Program-made: the position numbers and the translations under genes | Shown: in pieces, positions 16,812 through 24,611 of the stretch | Layout: the number at the start of each line of letters is the position of its first letter | Position numbering within the stretch: position 1 is the first letter of the stretch | The notes under the pieces: generated by a model | Databases searched by the model: none | The model's input: the letters and a program-made list of their open reading frames with translations, nothing else | Told to the model about the DNA's origin: nothing | NCBI RefSeq assembly: GCF_965243865.1 | Contig: NZ_OZ251603.1 | Location: forward strand, 1,364,001-1,428,000 | Source: Hyphomicrobium_A sp965243865 | GTDB lineage: Bacteria > Pseudomonadota > Alphaproteobacteria > Rhizobiales > Hyphomicrobiaceae | Length of the DNA: 64,000 nucleotides | Direction of reading: 5' to 3'

Positions 16812-18329
16812 TTACGCGGCGCTGCGCGCGTTCTCGGTTTGCGATGTCGACAGCGCCTCGAAGCGCTCCCGCACGTGTTGCGCCCAATGGTCGACGTTCC
16901 AGGTAGATACGCGTTCGCGCATCTTCTGCAATTGATCCGAGCGCTCGGCTGCACCCATGTCGAGAGCCGTATCGATAGCGGCGTCCATGCTGCGTTCCGA
17001 ATAAGGATTGACGCGGATGCTCTCCGCAAGCTCGACCGCAGAGCCCGCAAACTCCGAAAGAATGAGTGCGCCCGGATCGCCATTCTGCGCCGCGATGAAT
17101 TCCTTGGCGACGAGGTTGAGCCCATCCCTGAGCGGCGTGATCCAGCAAATGTCGGCAGCGCGATAGTAGCAGACGAGCTCCTCGAACGGCACGCCGCGCG
17201 TCGACAGCATGATTGGCGACCAGCGCAGATTGCCGTACTTGCCGTTGATGGAGCCGACGAGCCGCTCCACCTCGCGCTGCGCGGCCCGATAGGCGCTCAT
17301 GCCGTCCGCGGGGGCAACGCACACGCAGAACAGCTTCACCTTCTCCTTCAGCTCCGGCCGGCGCGCCAGCAGCCTGTCGAACGCCTCCAGCATCTCCTTG
17401 GTGCCTTTGACGTAGTCGACACGGCCCACAGAGACGAGCAACCGCCGGTCACCGATCTCGGCCTTTATCTCAGCAACGCGCTGTCCCGCCTCGAACGTTG
17501 AAAGCAGCTTCTCGATCACCTCCGGATTGGTCCCGATCGGCCACGCATCGATCTCGACGCGGCGGCCGTTGTAGTTGAGCGCTGTTGTAACGGTCGGCTC
17601 GGACAGGACGGTTCCCGTCGGGCAGAACGGCCCCTTCACAGCACGTGTCTCCGCGCGCACTGCGCCAAGTACGGAGCAAGCCGTGGAGGCGAAGTTCTCC
17701 GCATAACGCGGAATGTGGAAGCCCACGATATCGCAATCGAGCAGGCTGCCGAGGATCTCCTCCCGCCACGGCAACACGTTGAACGTATCTGCTGCCGGGA
17801 ACGGCGTGTGATGGAACATCGCAATGCGTGCGTTCGGTTTTATGCGGCGCACGTAGTGCGGCACGAGCCAAAGATTGTAGTCGTGCACCCAGATGAACGC
17901 ATCATCGCTTGCCTGCTCACAGGCGGCTTCCGCGAACAAGCGGTTCACCTCGCGGAAGTTCTCCCAGTCGACAGGGCCGTAGTTGAACTTGCCGGGAAAC
18001 GAATGAAGGATCGGCCACAAGGCCTCCTTCGACGTCACGTGATAGAACGCCTTCACCTGTTCGGCTTTCAGTGGCAGGCGCACCACGTCGTACTCGCCAT
18101 ATGAATCCTTGATATGGACGGTGCGTTCGAAGCTCTTGCCGCTCGCCGGCACTTGCTTCCAGGCGATCCAGACCGCGTCCTTGGCGCTGCCCAAGAACCC
18201 CTTCAGCGCCGGCACGATGCCGTTCGGACTTTTGTTTTCCTTATAGGTGATGCGGCCGTTCTCCATCACCTCCTCGTAAGGCTGGCGGTGATAGACGATC
18301 ACGAACGAGGATTTTTTGGCTTGAGCCAT
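16812..18329 (-). CDS. ggpS: Glucosylglycerol-phosphate synthase (GT20)
   Basis: The product (505 aa) belongs to the GT20 family with trehalose-6-phosphate synthase: HHTPFPAAD, GRVDYVKGTKEMLEAF and LRDGLNLVAKEFIAAQ are family blocks. The N-terminus SSFVIVYHRQPYEEV...KSPNGIVPAL resembles GgpS (SLVILYHREPYDEV type) rather than the NR-x-GG start of OtsA. GgpS joins ADP-glucose and sn-glycerol 3-phosphate. The gene upstream encodes a HAD phosphatase (ATGA overlap) and the one before that GpsA, which makes glycerol 3-phosphate, so the operon provides substrate, synthesis and dephosphorylation. A trehalose-phosphate synthase remains the alternative. Confidence 0.8.
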   Translation of the reverse strand: MAQAKKSSFVIVYHRQPYEEVMENGRITYKENKSPNGIVPALKGFLGSAKDAVWIAWKQVPASGKSFERTVHIKDSYGEYDVVRLPLKAEQVKAFYHVTSKEALWPILHSFPGKFNYGPVDWENFREVNRLFAEAACEQASDDAFIWVHDYNLWLVPHYVRRIKPNARIAMFHHTPFPAADTFNVLPWREEILGSLLDCDIVGFHIPRYAENFASTACSVLGAVRAETRAVKGPFCPTGTVLSEPTVTTALNYNGRRVEIDAWPIGTNPEVIEKLLSTFEAGQRVAEIKAEIGDRRLLVSVGRVDYVKGTKEMLEAFDRLLARRPELKEKVKLFCVCVAPADGMSAYRAAQREVERLVGSINGKYGNLRWSPIMLSTRGVPFEELVCYYRAADICWITPLRDGLNLVAKEFIAAQNGDPGALILSEFAGSAVELAESIRVNPYSERSMDAAIDTALDMGAAERSDQLQKMRERVSTWNVDHWAQHVRERFEALSTSQTENARSAA

Positions 18330-19105
18330 CAGGCGGTCTCCTTCGTAGCGTGCGGCTGAGGAAGCATACGCAGCACGGCAATTGCTTCGAGAATTCCGCC
18401 AGCGCCCGCGCGCTTCGCACGGTAGACGTTGTCGAAATCCGCAATTGCCTCCCGCAGCCGCGGCTCCGCGTTGCCGACGGCAACACCTTTGAGCCCGGTT
18501 TCGAACAGCGACAGGTCGTTCATCGTGTCGCCGGCACACAGAACACGCTCATGCGGCAGCCGCTCGTGCTCGAGCAGCTTGAGAAGCGTCTCGCCCTTGT
18601 TCACGCCGCGCGGCAGCACGTCGAAATAAAGATCGGCGGAGGTCAGCGCGGCGTAGCCAGCAGCATCGATTTCCACCGCAGCAGCCTCAGCCTCTGCCGC
18701 ATCGTCATAGAAGTAAGAAAGCCGCCGACCGCCGAAGATGTCCTGCTTCTTGAGCTTGGTGCGCCGGCTCATGATGGCTTCGGCAGACGAAGTGCCCGGC
18801 CAGCGGCTGTCGATCCACCGCTCAGTGGCCGCATGCGGCTGCCAGTGCGGCCCCACCACCACCGAGGTCCCGACATCGCCAATGATCAGATCGGGTGCGG
18901 GCGTACCGTGGGTCGCCGGCAGCCCCGATGCGAATGGAATGTCGCGGCCGGTGACGAACGCGAGCGCGATGTCGCTTCTGCGTGCTTCGATCAGGCCATA
19001 GAGCTCGGCGCGATCCTCATCGCTTCCACCCAGGAACGTCCCGTCGAGATCGACGGCCAGAAACAGTGCACGCGACGCGAGCGATGTGCAAAGAGCACCG
19101 CTCAT
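18329..19105 (-). CDS. HAD-superfamily sugar phosphatase, probable glucosylglycerol-phosphate phosphatase
   Basis: The 258-aa protein is a Cof/sucrose-phosphatase-type HAD hydrolase: LFLAVDLDGTFLGGS carries the nucleophile, FVTGRD motif II, a Lys in VNKGETLLKLL motif III, and LCAGDTMNDLSLFE motif IV. It overlaps ggpS (ATGA) downstream and gpsA (ATGA) upstream, so the three are translationally coupled. The natural reading is removal of phosphate from glucosylglycerol phosphate, the job of StpA/GgpP in cyanobacteria and of the HAD domain in fused GgpPS proteins. The sequence alone does not fix the substrate. Confidence 0.8.
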   Translation of the reverse strand: MSGALCTSLASRALFLAVDLDGTFLGGSDEDRAELYGLIEARRSDIALAFVTGRDIPFASGLPATHGTPAPDLIIGDVGTSVVVGPHWQPHAATERWIDSRWPGTSSAEAIMSRRTKLKKQDIFGGRRLSYFYDDAAEAEAAAVEIDAAGYAALTSADLYFDVLPRGVNKGETLLKLLEHERLPHERVLCAGDTMNDLSLFETGLKGVAVGNAEPRLREAIADFDNVYRAKRAGAGGILEAIAVLRMLPQPHATKETA

Positions 19106-20181
19106 CCCGCCTCCGCCAGCACGATCGCATCCGTGCAGCGTCCCTCGAATGCCGCCTCCGTGGCGCCGCGCGCATCGAGCCGCCCCGAAACGAGCGCCGC
19201 CACCGCTTCTGCGAGCGGAAGCTTGAGCCCGACGCGGACGCCCATCCTGATCAGCGCTTCGACATTGGCCGCGCCTTCATGCGTTTCAGAACCGCCGGAC
19301 GGGCCAGCCGTGGGCCGCGCCAGTTGCATGCCGTAGCGATAGTTTCGCGACTTGGCATCCGTGCACGTCAGCACGAAGTCGCCGAATCCGGCCGGCCCCA
19401 GCAGCGTCTCGATGCAGCCGCCCAGCGCGACGATCAGGCTCGAAGCTTCGCGAACAGCTTCGCTGAGAATGGCGGCGCGCGCGTTGGCGCCGAGCTTCAA
19501 CCCATCCGAGGCCCCGCACAGCGTCGCGGCGACATTCTTGAAGACGCCCGCCACCTGCACGCCGACGACATCGTTCGTCGGCGACAGCATGAAGCGGCCG
19601 CGCGAAAGGCGCTCTGCCAGCGACGCAGCAAGCGGCATCTCACCGGCAAGCGAGACGATCGTCGGCAGATCTTGCGCCACCTCGTCGGCAAAGCTGGGCC
19701 CCGAAAGGATCAGCACCGGACCCGACCGCCATTTCGCCGCAACGCGCCGGGACAAAAGCGTACCGTCTCCCGCCAATCCCTTGGCACAGATGATCACCGG
19801 CACCTGGTCCTCGACGTAGGCCCGGGCACGCCCGGCGAGGTCCTCGACCGCGCCACTCGGCGCAGCCAGCAGCACGATATCGGCCCCCGCGAGCGCTGCC
19901 TCCATCGAATGCGTCGGCTTGAGTTCGGCTGGAAACAGGCAGCCGGACAGGCGATCGCAGTTCTCCCTGTCGGTGCTCATGGCGAGGGCATGGTCGAGGC
20001 GGCGCGACCAGAGCCGCACGTCGAGGCCCTGCCGTGCCAATGCGATTGCTAGCGCCGTACCCCATGCCCCGGCTCCGAGCACAGCCACACGCCGCACGTC
20101 GGCGTCCGCACCGCCGCAGCGCTTGGGTTTAATCTGCCGCTTACTAAGGACGTCAGTCACATCTCGGTCGCTTGTGCGCAA
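19102..20181 (-). CDS. gpsA: NAD(P)H-dependent glycerol-3-phosphate dehydrogenase
   Basis: GpsA reduces dihydroxyacetone phosphate to sn-glycerol 3-phosphate. RRVAVLGAGAWGTALAIALA is the dinucleotide fold, GPSFADEVA and FKNVAATLCGASDGLKLGANARAAIL carry the catalytic Lys region, and LLGPAGFGDFVLTCTDAKSRN the C-terminal domain. I chose TTG 20181 because GGAGG lies 7 bases upstream (359 aa); the conserved fold starts near a GTG at 20097, which would give a more standard 331 aa. As first gene of the gpsA-phosphatase-ggpS-symporter operon it probably supplies the glycerol 3-phosphate used by GgpS, and may be a second copy beside a housekeeping gpsA. Confidence 0.9.
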   Translation of the reverse strand: MRTSDRDVTDVLSKRQIKPKRCGGADADVRRVAVLGAGAWGTALAIALARQGLDVRLWSRRLDHALAMSTDRENCDRLSGCLFPAELKPTHSMEAALAGADIVLLAAPSGAVEDLAGRARAYVEDQVPVIICAKGLAGDGTLLSRRVAAKWRSGPVLILSGPSFADEVAQDLPTIVSLAGEMPLAASLAERLSRGRFMLSPTNDVVGVQVAGVFKNVAATLCGASDGLKLGANARAAILSEAVREASSLIVALGGCIETLLGPAGFGDFVLTCTDAKSRNYRYGMQLARPTAGPSGGSETHEGAANVEALIRMGVRVGLKLPLAEAVAALVSGRLDARGATEAAFEGRCTDAIVLAEAG

Positions 20182-20285
20182 GTCACCGCCTCCAATAATC
20201 AGAGGGCGCACAAGGTGAATGGCCGCCAATGCGGCGAACGGGTCGAGATAAGCTCAACTTACCGAGTGCTGCTTCCTCAAGAAGT

Positions 20286-20300
20286 TATTGCACTGCAATA
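20286..20300. promoter_or_regulatory. 15-bp dyad over the operon -10 region
   Basis: TATTGC-ACT-GCAATA (20286-20300) is a perfect 6-bp inverted repeat. It overlaps the predicted -10 element of the gpsA-ggpS operon, the position expected for a repressor operator. Confidence 0.45.
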
Positions 20301-20325
20301 GTAACCCCTTTGACCACAATGACAA
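20298..20325 (-). promoter_or_regulatory. Predicted sigma70-type promoter of the gpsA-ggpS operon
   Basis: Reading the minus strand, TTGTCA (20325-20320) is followed by a 16-bp spacer and TACTAT (20303-20298). A start near 20290 would leave a leader of about 110 nt to TTG 20181. The rest of the gap up to the tRNA gene shows nothing else clear. Confidence 0.45.
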
Positions 20326-20521
20326 CCCTTGCGGCCCGGCAGCCCGGGAAGGCCATCAATTACTTGAGTTACAATGGTTTTGTTTCCGCGCGCCCACGGA
20401 GAAGCACGCCTGCCGGCGCGAAATTCTGATTCTACTCAGACGCAGCGTCTCGCCCCCCGCATTCGTCTGGAGGTCCGAGCCGCCGGCTAAATTGAACGGG
20501 AATCTGAAATTCGGGGATTGC

Positions 20522-20611
20522 TGGCGGAGGGGGTGGGATTCGAACCCACGAGACGGTTGCCCGCCTACACGCGTTCCAGGCGTGCGCCTTCAACCACTCG
20601 GCCACCCCTCC
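20522..20611 (-). tRNA. tRNA-Ser (GGA)
   Basis: On the minus strand GGAGGGG opens the acceptor stem, which closes with CCCCTCC, discriminator G and an encoded CCA. The anticodon loop CTGGAAC sits between CACGC and GCGTG and reads GGA. The long variable arm (90 nt in total) is typical of tRNA-Ser. Confidence 0.97.
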
Positions 20612-20625
20612 GTCGCAAGCGGCGC

Positions 20626-20653
20626 AATATAGCCAGCGTTCTTCCCAGCGCAA
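20626..20653 (-). promoter_or_regulatory. Predicted promoter of tRNA-Ser
   Basis: Minus strand TTGCGC (20653-20648), 16-bp spacer, TATATT (20631-20626), ending 14 bp before the tRNA 5' end. Confidence 0.5.
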
Positions 20654-20897
20654 CTGCTGCTGCGCGTCGGCCACAGCATCTTTATGAACTAGCTGCAAAT
20701 AGGCCGAAGACCACCCTTGGCCACTTCCCGCGGGTTGTCGATCGGATGACGCGACACTTATTTAACGATAGCTGTGCTATTTTGGGACATGCCGATACTA
20801 TTCTCCTCGGCGGCAAGGCCGTGCGCGCCCGCCTGTCGGGCAGCCGGAAGGCGATTCACTGGAATTCTTGTGAAGTTCGAGCTTTGGGAGGTGTACT

Positions 20898-21386
20898 GTG
20901 AGCTTGTTCAAGGGGGGAGCAAAGGCCCTGGCTTTGGCTGCCAGCGCGGTTCTCATGGCCAGCATCCCGGCCACCGCTGGTAGTCCGTTCTCCGCCCTGG
21001 TGGGCACTTGGAGCGGCAAGGGCACGGCCCGCTTGGAAGGCGGCAAGAGCGAAAGGCTCTCTTGCAAGGGCTATTACTCTGGCGCGGGCGCCGCGCAGCT
21101 CAAGCTCAACATTATCTGCGCCAACCCCTCGACCAAGGTCGAGCTTCGCTCGGTCCTCAAATATGCTGGCGGCCGCATCACCGGCACCTGGGAAGAGCGA
21201 ACCTACAATCAGGTCGGCACCATCTCCGGCAGCGCTGATGATTCCAAGCTTCGCCTCAATATCGGTGGCGGCGCACTGACCGGCCTCTTGTCCGTATCGC
21301 TCGACGACAAGACGCAGTCGGTATCCCTGTCCACGCAGGGCTCGACACTGAAAGGGGTCAGCATCAACTTCGCGCGCGGCAGCTGA
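20898..21386 (+). CDS. Secreted hypothetical protein, lipocalin-like repeat of short strands
   Basis: GTG 20898 has GGGAGG upstream. The 162-aa product begins with a signal peptide (ALALAASAVLMASIPATAG) and continues with GTWSGKGTARLEGGKSERLSCKGYYS, GGRITGTWEERTYN and similar short stretches that look like an all-beta barrel. Two Cys (in LSCKGYY and IICANPS) could form a disulphide. Such G-T-W-x-G-x-G proteins are common secreted hypotheticals in Hyphomicrobiales. No function is assigned. Confidence 0.75.
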   Translation: MSLFKGGAKALALAASAVLMASIPATAGSPFSALVGTWSGKGTARLEGGKSERLSCKGYYSGAGAAQLKLNIICANPSTKVELRSVLKYAGGRITGTWEERTYNQVGTISGSADDSKLRLNIGGGALTGLLSVSLDDKTQSVSLSTQGSTLKGVSINFARGS

Positions 21387-21522
21387 GCCTGCACCCGCGC
21401 GGTAGCGATGCCCTGGCGCCACAGCACCTCCGCCGCCTAGTTCCGGCGCCGGAAGGTCAACTCCAATCGTGCTAATCTGCCTCGCCAGATTCGAAAGTCT
21501 TGAGGCCTGACCGGAGATCCAG

Positions 21523-21879
21523 ATGAAGTTCCCCTCGACCGTCGCCCGCGTCATGGCCGCAACTGCCGCCATGGCAATTGTTGCAAGCCCCGCCTTCGCC
21601 CGCCCACGCGCCGTCAGCAAGGTGCTCGGCTACGTGACGGCGCACAGCCACGACGGCAACGGCTCCATCCGCGCGCCCTACCGGGCAACCGATGTCGGCT
21701 ATCAGGTACGCCTGCCGCACGGTACATGGGTCTATTGCAAGCGCTCCTGCTCCGAGACGCTGCGCGTGAACACTGTGGACGTCTGGGCCAACATCGATGA
21801 TGCAAGCCCTATCGGCGTCGGCACCCTCAGCGCCGAATGCGGCGTCTTCGGCTGCCTCCGTCGGGAGTGGAGCTTCTAA
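21523..21879 (+). CDS. Secreted hypothetical protein with paired cysteines, 118 aa
   Basis: A signal peptide (VMAATAAMAIVASPAFA) precedes a ~90-residue mature protein. It has GYQVRLPHGTWVYCKRSCSETLRVNTVDVW and a C-terminal ECGVFGCLRREWSF, that is two C-x3-C pairs that may form disulphides. It is probably periplasmic; no family function is known to me. A strong intrinsic terminator follows. Confidence 0.75.
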   Translation: MKFPSTVARVMAATAAMAIVASPAFARPRAVSKVLGYVTAHSHDGNGSIRAPYRATDVGYQVRLPHGTWVYCKRSCSETLRVNTVDVWANIDDASPIGVGTLSAECGVFGCLRREWSF

Positions 21880-21906
21880 GCTTCTGACACTCTTCCAAAT
21901 TGCTTC

Positions 21907-21932
21907 AGCGGCGCTGTTTCAGCGCCGCTTTT
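21907..21932 (+). terminator. Intrinsic terminator
   Basis: AGCGGCGCTG-TTT-CAGCGCCGCT is a perfect 10-bp stem followed by TTTT, 27 bp after the stop of the 118-aa secreted protein. Confidence 0.85.
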
Positions 21933-21962
21933 GCATTGGCCAACCACCTTCACAGCTTCGGG

Positions 21963-22640
21963 TTAGGCCGCGTCACCCACGATGAACGGGTTGGTCCGCC
22001 GCTCCTGGCCGATGCTGCTCATCGGGCCGTGGCCGCAAATGAAGACGAACTCGTCTGGCAGCGCCATCACCTTGGTGCGGATGGAGTGCATCAGCGCTTC
22101 ATGATTGCCGAGCGGCAGATCGGTTCGCCCGATCGAGCCCTGGAACAACACATCGCCCATCAGCGCAAATCGCTGCGGACGGTTGACCAGCACAACCGAG
22201 CCTGGTGAATGGCCGGGGCAATGCAGCACCTCGAACGTGTGACCCGCAACCGAAACCGTCTCGCCCTCGTCCAGCCAGCGATCCGGCGTCACCGCCCGCG
22301 CTGGAACCCCGTACGCTTCACCCTGCTTCTCCAGGTTGTCGAGCAGCGGGCGCTCGTTGACGTGCGGCCCCTCGATGGGAATGCCGCCCAGCCGCTCGCG
22401 CAGCTCCGCCGCGCCGCCCGCGTGGTCGATATGCCCATGGGTGAGCAATATCTTCTCAGGTTCCATACCAACTTGAGCAATCGCCGCCTGAATTTGATCG
22501 ACATCACCCCCGGGGTCCACAATGGCCCCCTTCATGGTCTCGGGATCCCACAACAGCGTGCAGTTCTGCTGGAATCCCGTCACCGGGATGATCGCCGCCT
22601 TGAGGCCGCGCTCTGGGGTTGAGTTTGGTGTATCGCTCAT
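21963..22640 (-). CDS. MBL-fold hydrolase (glyoxalase II-like, YcbL type)
   Basis: The 225-aa protein has the metallo-beta-lactamase HxHxDH motif in THGHIDHAGG, the following His in LHCPGHSPGSVVL, Asp in ALMGDVLFQGSIGRTD and His in FICGHGPMSSIG. These are the ligands of a dinuclear metal site. GSIGRTD and the short length fit the YcbL / GloB-like group, so thioester (S-lactoylglutathione or similar) hydrolysis is likely. It converges with the preceding secreted protein. Confidence 0.88.
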   Translation of the reverse strand: MSDTPNSTPERGLKAAIIPVTGFQQNCTLLWDPETMKGAIVDPGGDVDQIQAAIAQVGMEPEKILLTHGHIDHAGGAAELRERLGGIPIEGPHVNERPLLDNLEKQGEAYGVPARAVTPDRWLDEGETVSVAGHTFEVLHCPGHSPGSVVLVNRPQRFALMGDVLFQGSIGRTDLPLGNHEALMHSIRTKVMALPDEFVFICGHGPMSSIGQERRTNPFIVGDAA

Positions 22641-22757
22641 ATCGCGGGTCTAGTCCTCGCGCAGTTAACGAGTTGTGTTGGCCCTTAAGTAGCGGAGTTG
22701 GCTCCAGCTATCCAGAGCAGCATAATCGCCGCGCCGAATCTTTGAGGGTCATCGCCG

Positions 22758-23252
22758 ATGGTCGTGCGCTACGCAAAAGTTCTGCTCGTCGTGATGATCG
22801 GCATCTTCTCTCTGCTGGTCGGGCTCGACAACATCATTGACTACGGCACCAACTACGCCTTCGTGCAGCATGTAATGTCGATGGACACGATTTTCCCGAC
22901 TTCGACCCTCACCTGGCGCGCGATCACGAACCCCACCCTTTATCATTTGGGCTACGCGCTCATCATCGCCGCCGAACTGCTGGCCGGGATTCTGTGCCTT
23001 CTCGGCGCCCGCAAGCTCTGGCACGCTCGCGCAGCTTCCGCCCCGGCATTCAATGCCGCCAAGGACGTCGCCATAGCAGGCCTCGTCACCGGCTTCGCGC
23101 TTTGGTTCTTCGGCTTCATGACCGTCGGCGGGGAATGGTTCCAGATGTGGCAGTCGCAGACATGGAACGGCCAGCAGGCCGCCCTCCGCTTCATCACCTG
23201 CATCGGCCTAGTGCTGCTGTTCCTCAACCAAAAGGATGACGAGCTTGCCTGA
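22758..23252 (+). CDS. DUF2165 family small integral membrane protein
   Basis: The 164-aa protein has four hydrophobic segments, beginning MVVRYAKVLLVVMIGIFSLLVGLDNIIDYGTNYAFVQHVMSMDT, which matches DUF2165. The TLTWRAITNPTLYH motif follows the first span, and FGFMTVGGEWFQMWQS lies before the last. It should be in the inner membrane; function is unknown. The next gene overlaps its end, so they are probably co-transcribed with the reductase gene at 23569. Confidence 0.85.
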   Translation: MVVRYAKVLLVVMIGIFSLLVGLDNIIDYGTNYAFVQHVMSMDTIFPTSTLTWRAITNPTLYHLGYALIIAAELLAGILCLLGARKLWHARAASAPAFNAAKDVAIAGLVTGFALWFFGFMTVGGEWFQMWQSQTWNGQQAALRFITCIGLVLLFLNQKDDELA

Positions 23253-23550
23253 GCGTCGTTCGGCATCCGAGCAATCGCGCGCACGCATCGCCGTCGGACA
23301 CGCCGGTTCCGTGCTGCTGCTCGAGGCGGCGACCGGGCGCCCCGTGTGGGAGCGCACCCTTGCCGATCTCCCCGCAGGCCAGCCCTGCGACGGCCAGCCC
23401 GTCACTGTGCGTATCGTCGGGGAAACTGTGATCGCAGCCTCATTGGGCCACGTTTTCGCCTTTGCGATCGCGGACGGAGAGCTGCTGTGGCAGCTGAACC
23501 GTCGTGGCCGTGGCGACGGCGAGACAAGTCTGGCAACCGAACGCGACTGA
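23236..23550 (+). CDS. Small PQQ-type beta-propeller-repeat-like protein
   Basis: The 104-aa frame contains GSVLLLEAATGRPVWERTLADL and HVFAFAIADGELLWQLNRRG, two copies of the A-x-D/T-G-x-x-W pattern of PQQ-like propeller blades. Two blades are too few for a complete propeller, so it may be a fragment or act in a complex. Translation may start at ATG 23236 or, with better spacing from AAGGA, at TTG 23245. It overlaps the DUF2165 gene and lies 18 bp ahead of the RmlD-like gene. There is no signal peptide. Confidence 0.6.
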   Translation: MTSLPERRSASEQSRARIAVGHAGSVLLLEAATGRPVWERTLADLPAGQPCDGQPVTVRIVGETVIAASLGHVFAFAIADGELLWQLNRRGRGDGETSLATERD

Positions 23551-23568
23551 ACAACAAGCGGAGTACCG

Positions 23569-24453
23569 ATGCGCCTCTTGATTGCCGGCTGGCAGGGTCA
23601 GGTCGCCCGCGCCCTCGTAGAAATGGCTCCCGGTCGCCCTGACGTCATGGCGTGCGCAGTCGGCCGCGCGGCCTTGGATATCTGCGAGGCGAAATCCATC
23701 GAGCGCGCCCTATCGGCAATCTCGCCAACGGTCGTCATCAACTCTGCCGCGTATACCGCCGTCGACAAGGCCGAAAGCGAACCCGAACGCGCCTTCGCCC
23801 TCAATCGCGACGGCGCCCGCCTGCTCGCAGAAGCTTCTGCCAAGCGCGGCATTCCGATGATCCACATCTCCACTGACTATGTCTTCGACGGGACGAAGCA
23901 GGGCCCCTACTCCGAGGAGGACGAAACATCTCCCGCGACTGTCTTCGGCCGCTCCAAGCTCGAAGGCGAAGCGGCCGTTCGCGCCACCAACCCCAAACAC
24001 CTTATCCTGCGCACCTCGTGGATATTCAGCCCGACGGGACGCAACTTCGTGCGGACAATGCTTTCCCAGGCCGGTGAGCACGAAAGCGTGCGCGTCGTCG
24101 ACGACCAGCTTGGCAGTCCCACTTACGCGCCCCACCTCGTGAACGCCATCCTTGATCTCGCGGCAACGGCATCCAAACCCGACGCCGATGTGCCCTGGGG
24201 CATCTATAACATCGCCAACACTGGCTCCACGACTTGGCGCGGCCTTGCTGAGGAGGTGTTCGACCGCTCTCGTGCCCTCGGCGGGCCATCCGCTAGCGTG
24301 GCGCCGATCCGCACCGCGGACTACCCGACTCCGGCGCCCCGCCCCGCAAATTCACAACTCGACTGCAGCAAGCTGGAACGCACGTTCGGGCTCCGTCTTC
24401 CCCCCTGGCAGACCGGCGTCGCCGACTGCGTCGGACGCCTTCTCGCGGATTGA
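23569..24453 (+). CDS. rfbD: RmlD-like dTDP-4-dehydrorhamnose reductase family protein
   Basis: The 294-aa sequence follows RmlD throughout: MRLLIAGWQGQVARALVE, VVINSAAYTAVDKAESEPERAFALNRDG, ISTDYVFDGTKQGPYSEEDE, LRTSWIFSPTGRNFVRTML, and DDQLGSPTYAPHL. RmlD makes dTDP-L-rhamnose with NADPH. The catalytic Tyr of Y-G-x-x-K is replaced by Phe here (VFGRSKLEGE), which should impair ordinary reduction. No rmlA, rmlB or rmlC lies in the window, so it may be a side-branch nucleotide-sugar enzyme. It is last in a run of three plus-strand genes, and its stop codon lies inside an FNR-type box. Confidence 0.82.
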   Translation: MRLLIAGWQGQVARALVEMAPGRPDVMACAVGRAALDICEAKSIERALSAISPTVVINSAAYTAVDKAESEPERAFALNRDGARLLAEASAKRGIPMIHISTDYVFDGTKQGPYSEEDETSPATVFGRSKLEGEAAVRATNPKHLILRTSWIFSPTGRNFVRTMLSQAGEHESVRVVDDQLGSPTYAPHLVNAILDLAATASKPDADVPWGIYNIANTGSTTWRGLAEEVFDRSRALGGPSASVAPIRTADYPTPAPRPANSQLDCSKLERTFGLRLPPWQTGVADCVGRLLAD

Positions 24454-24463
24454 TCTAGATCAA
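24450..24463. promoter_or_regulatory. FNR/FixK-type binding site
   Basis: TTGATCTAGATCAA is a perfect match to the FNR/FixK consensus TTGAT-N4-ATCAA. It overlaps the stop codon of the RmlD-like gene and lies ~150 bp before the haem-motif GGDEF-EAL gene. Oxygen- or redox-dependent control of that gene is the likely role. Confidence 0.7.
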
Positions 24464-24512
24464 CAACCGCTGCGGCAAGTCCCGATTTCCGGGATACAGC
24501 GGAGTTCTGTCG

Positions 24513-24532
24513 CATCCGACTTTTGTCGGATG
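24513..24532 (+). other. Leader hairpin ahead of the GGDEF-EAL gene
   Basis: CATCCGAC-TTTT-GTCGGATG is a perfect 8-bp stem, preceded by a smaller TCCCG/CGGGA hairpin (24480-24494). They lie between the FNR-type box and the coding start, and could end the upstream transcript or shape the leader. Confidence 0.5.
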
Positions 24533-24611
24533 ACACCCGCTTTATGCGTGCGGCTTATACATAAATTAATCCGCGGGATGCACTCGGCTCAGACAAAATT
24601 CAGAGGTCTGA

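Noticed and set aside
16812..18329. Trehalose-6-phosphate synthase (OtsA) identity
   Set aside because: The N-terminus is of GgpS type and the operon starts with gpsA; the HAD neighbour is equally compatible with both, so OtsA is kept only as an alternative.
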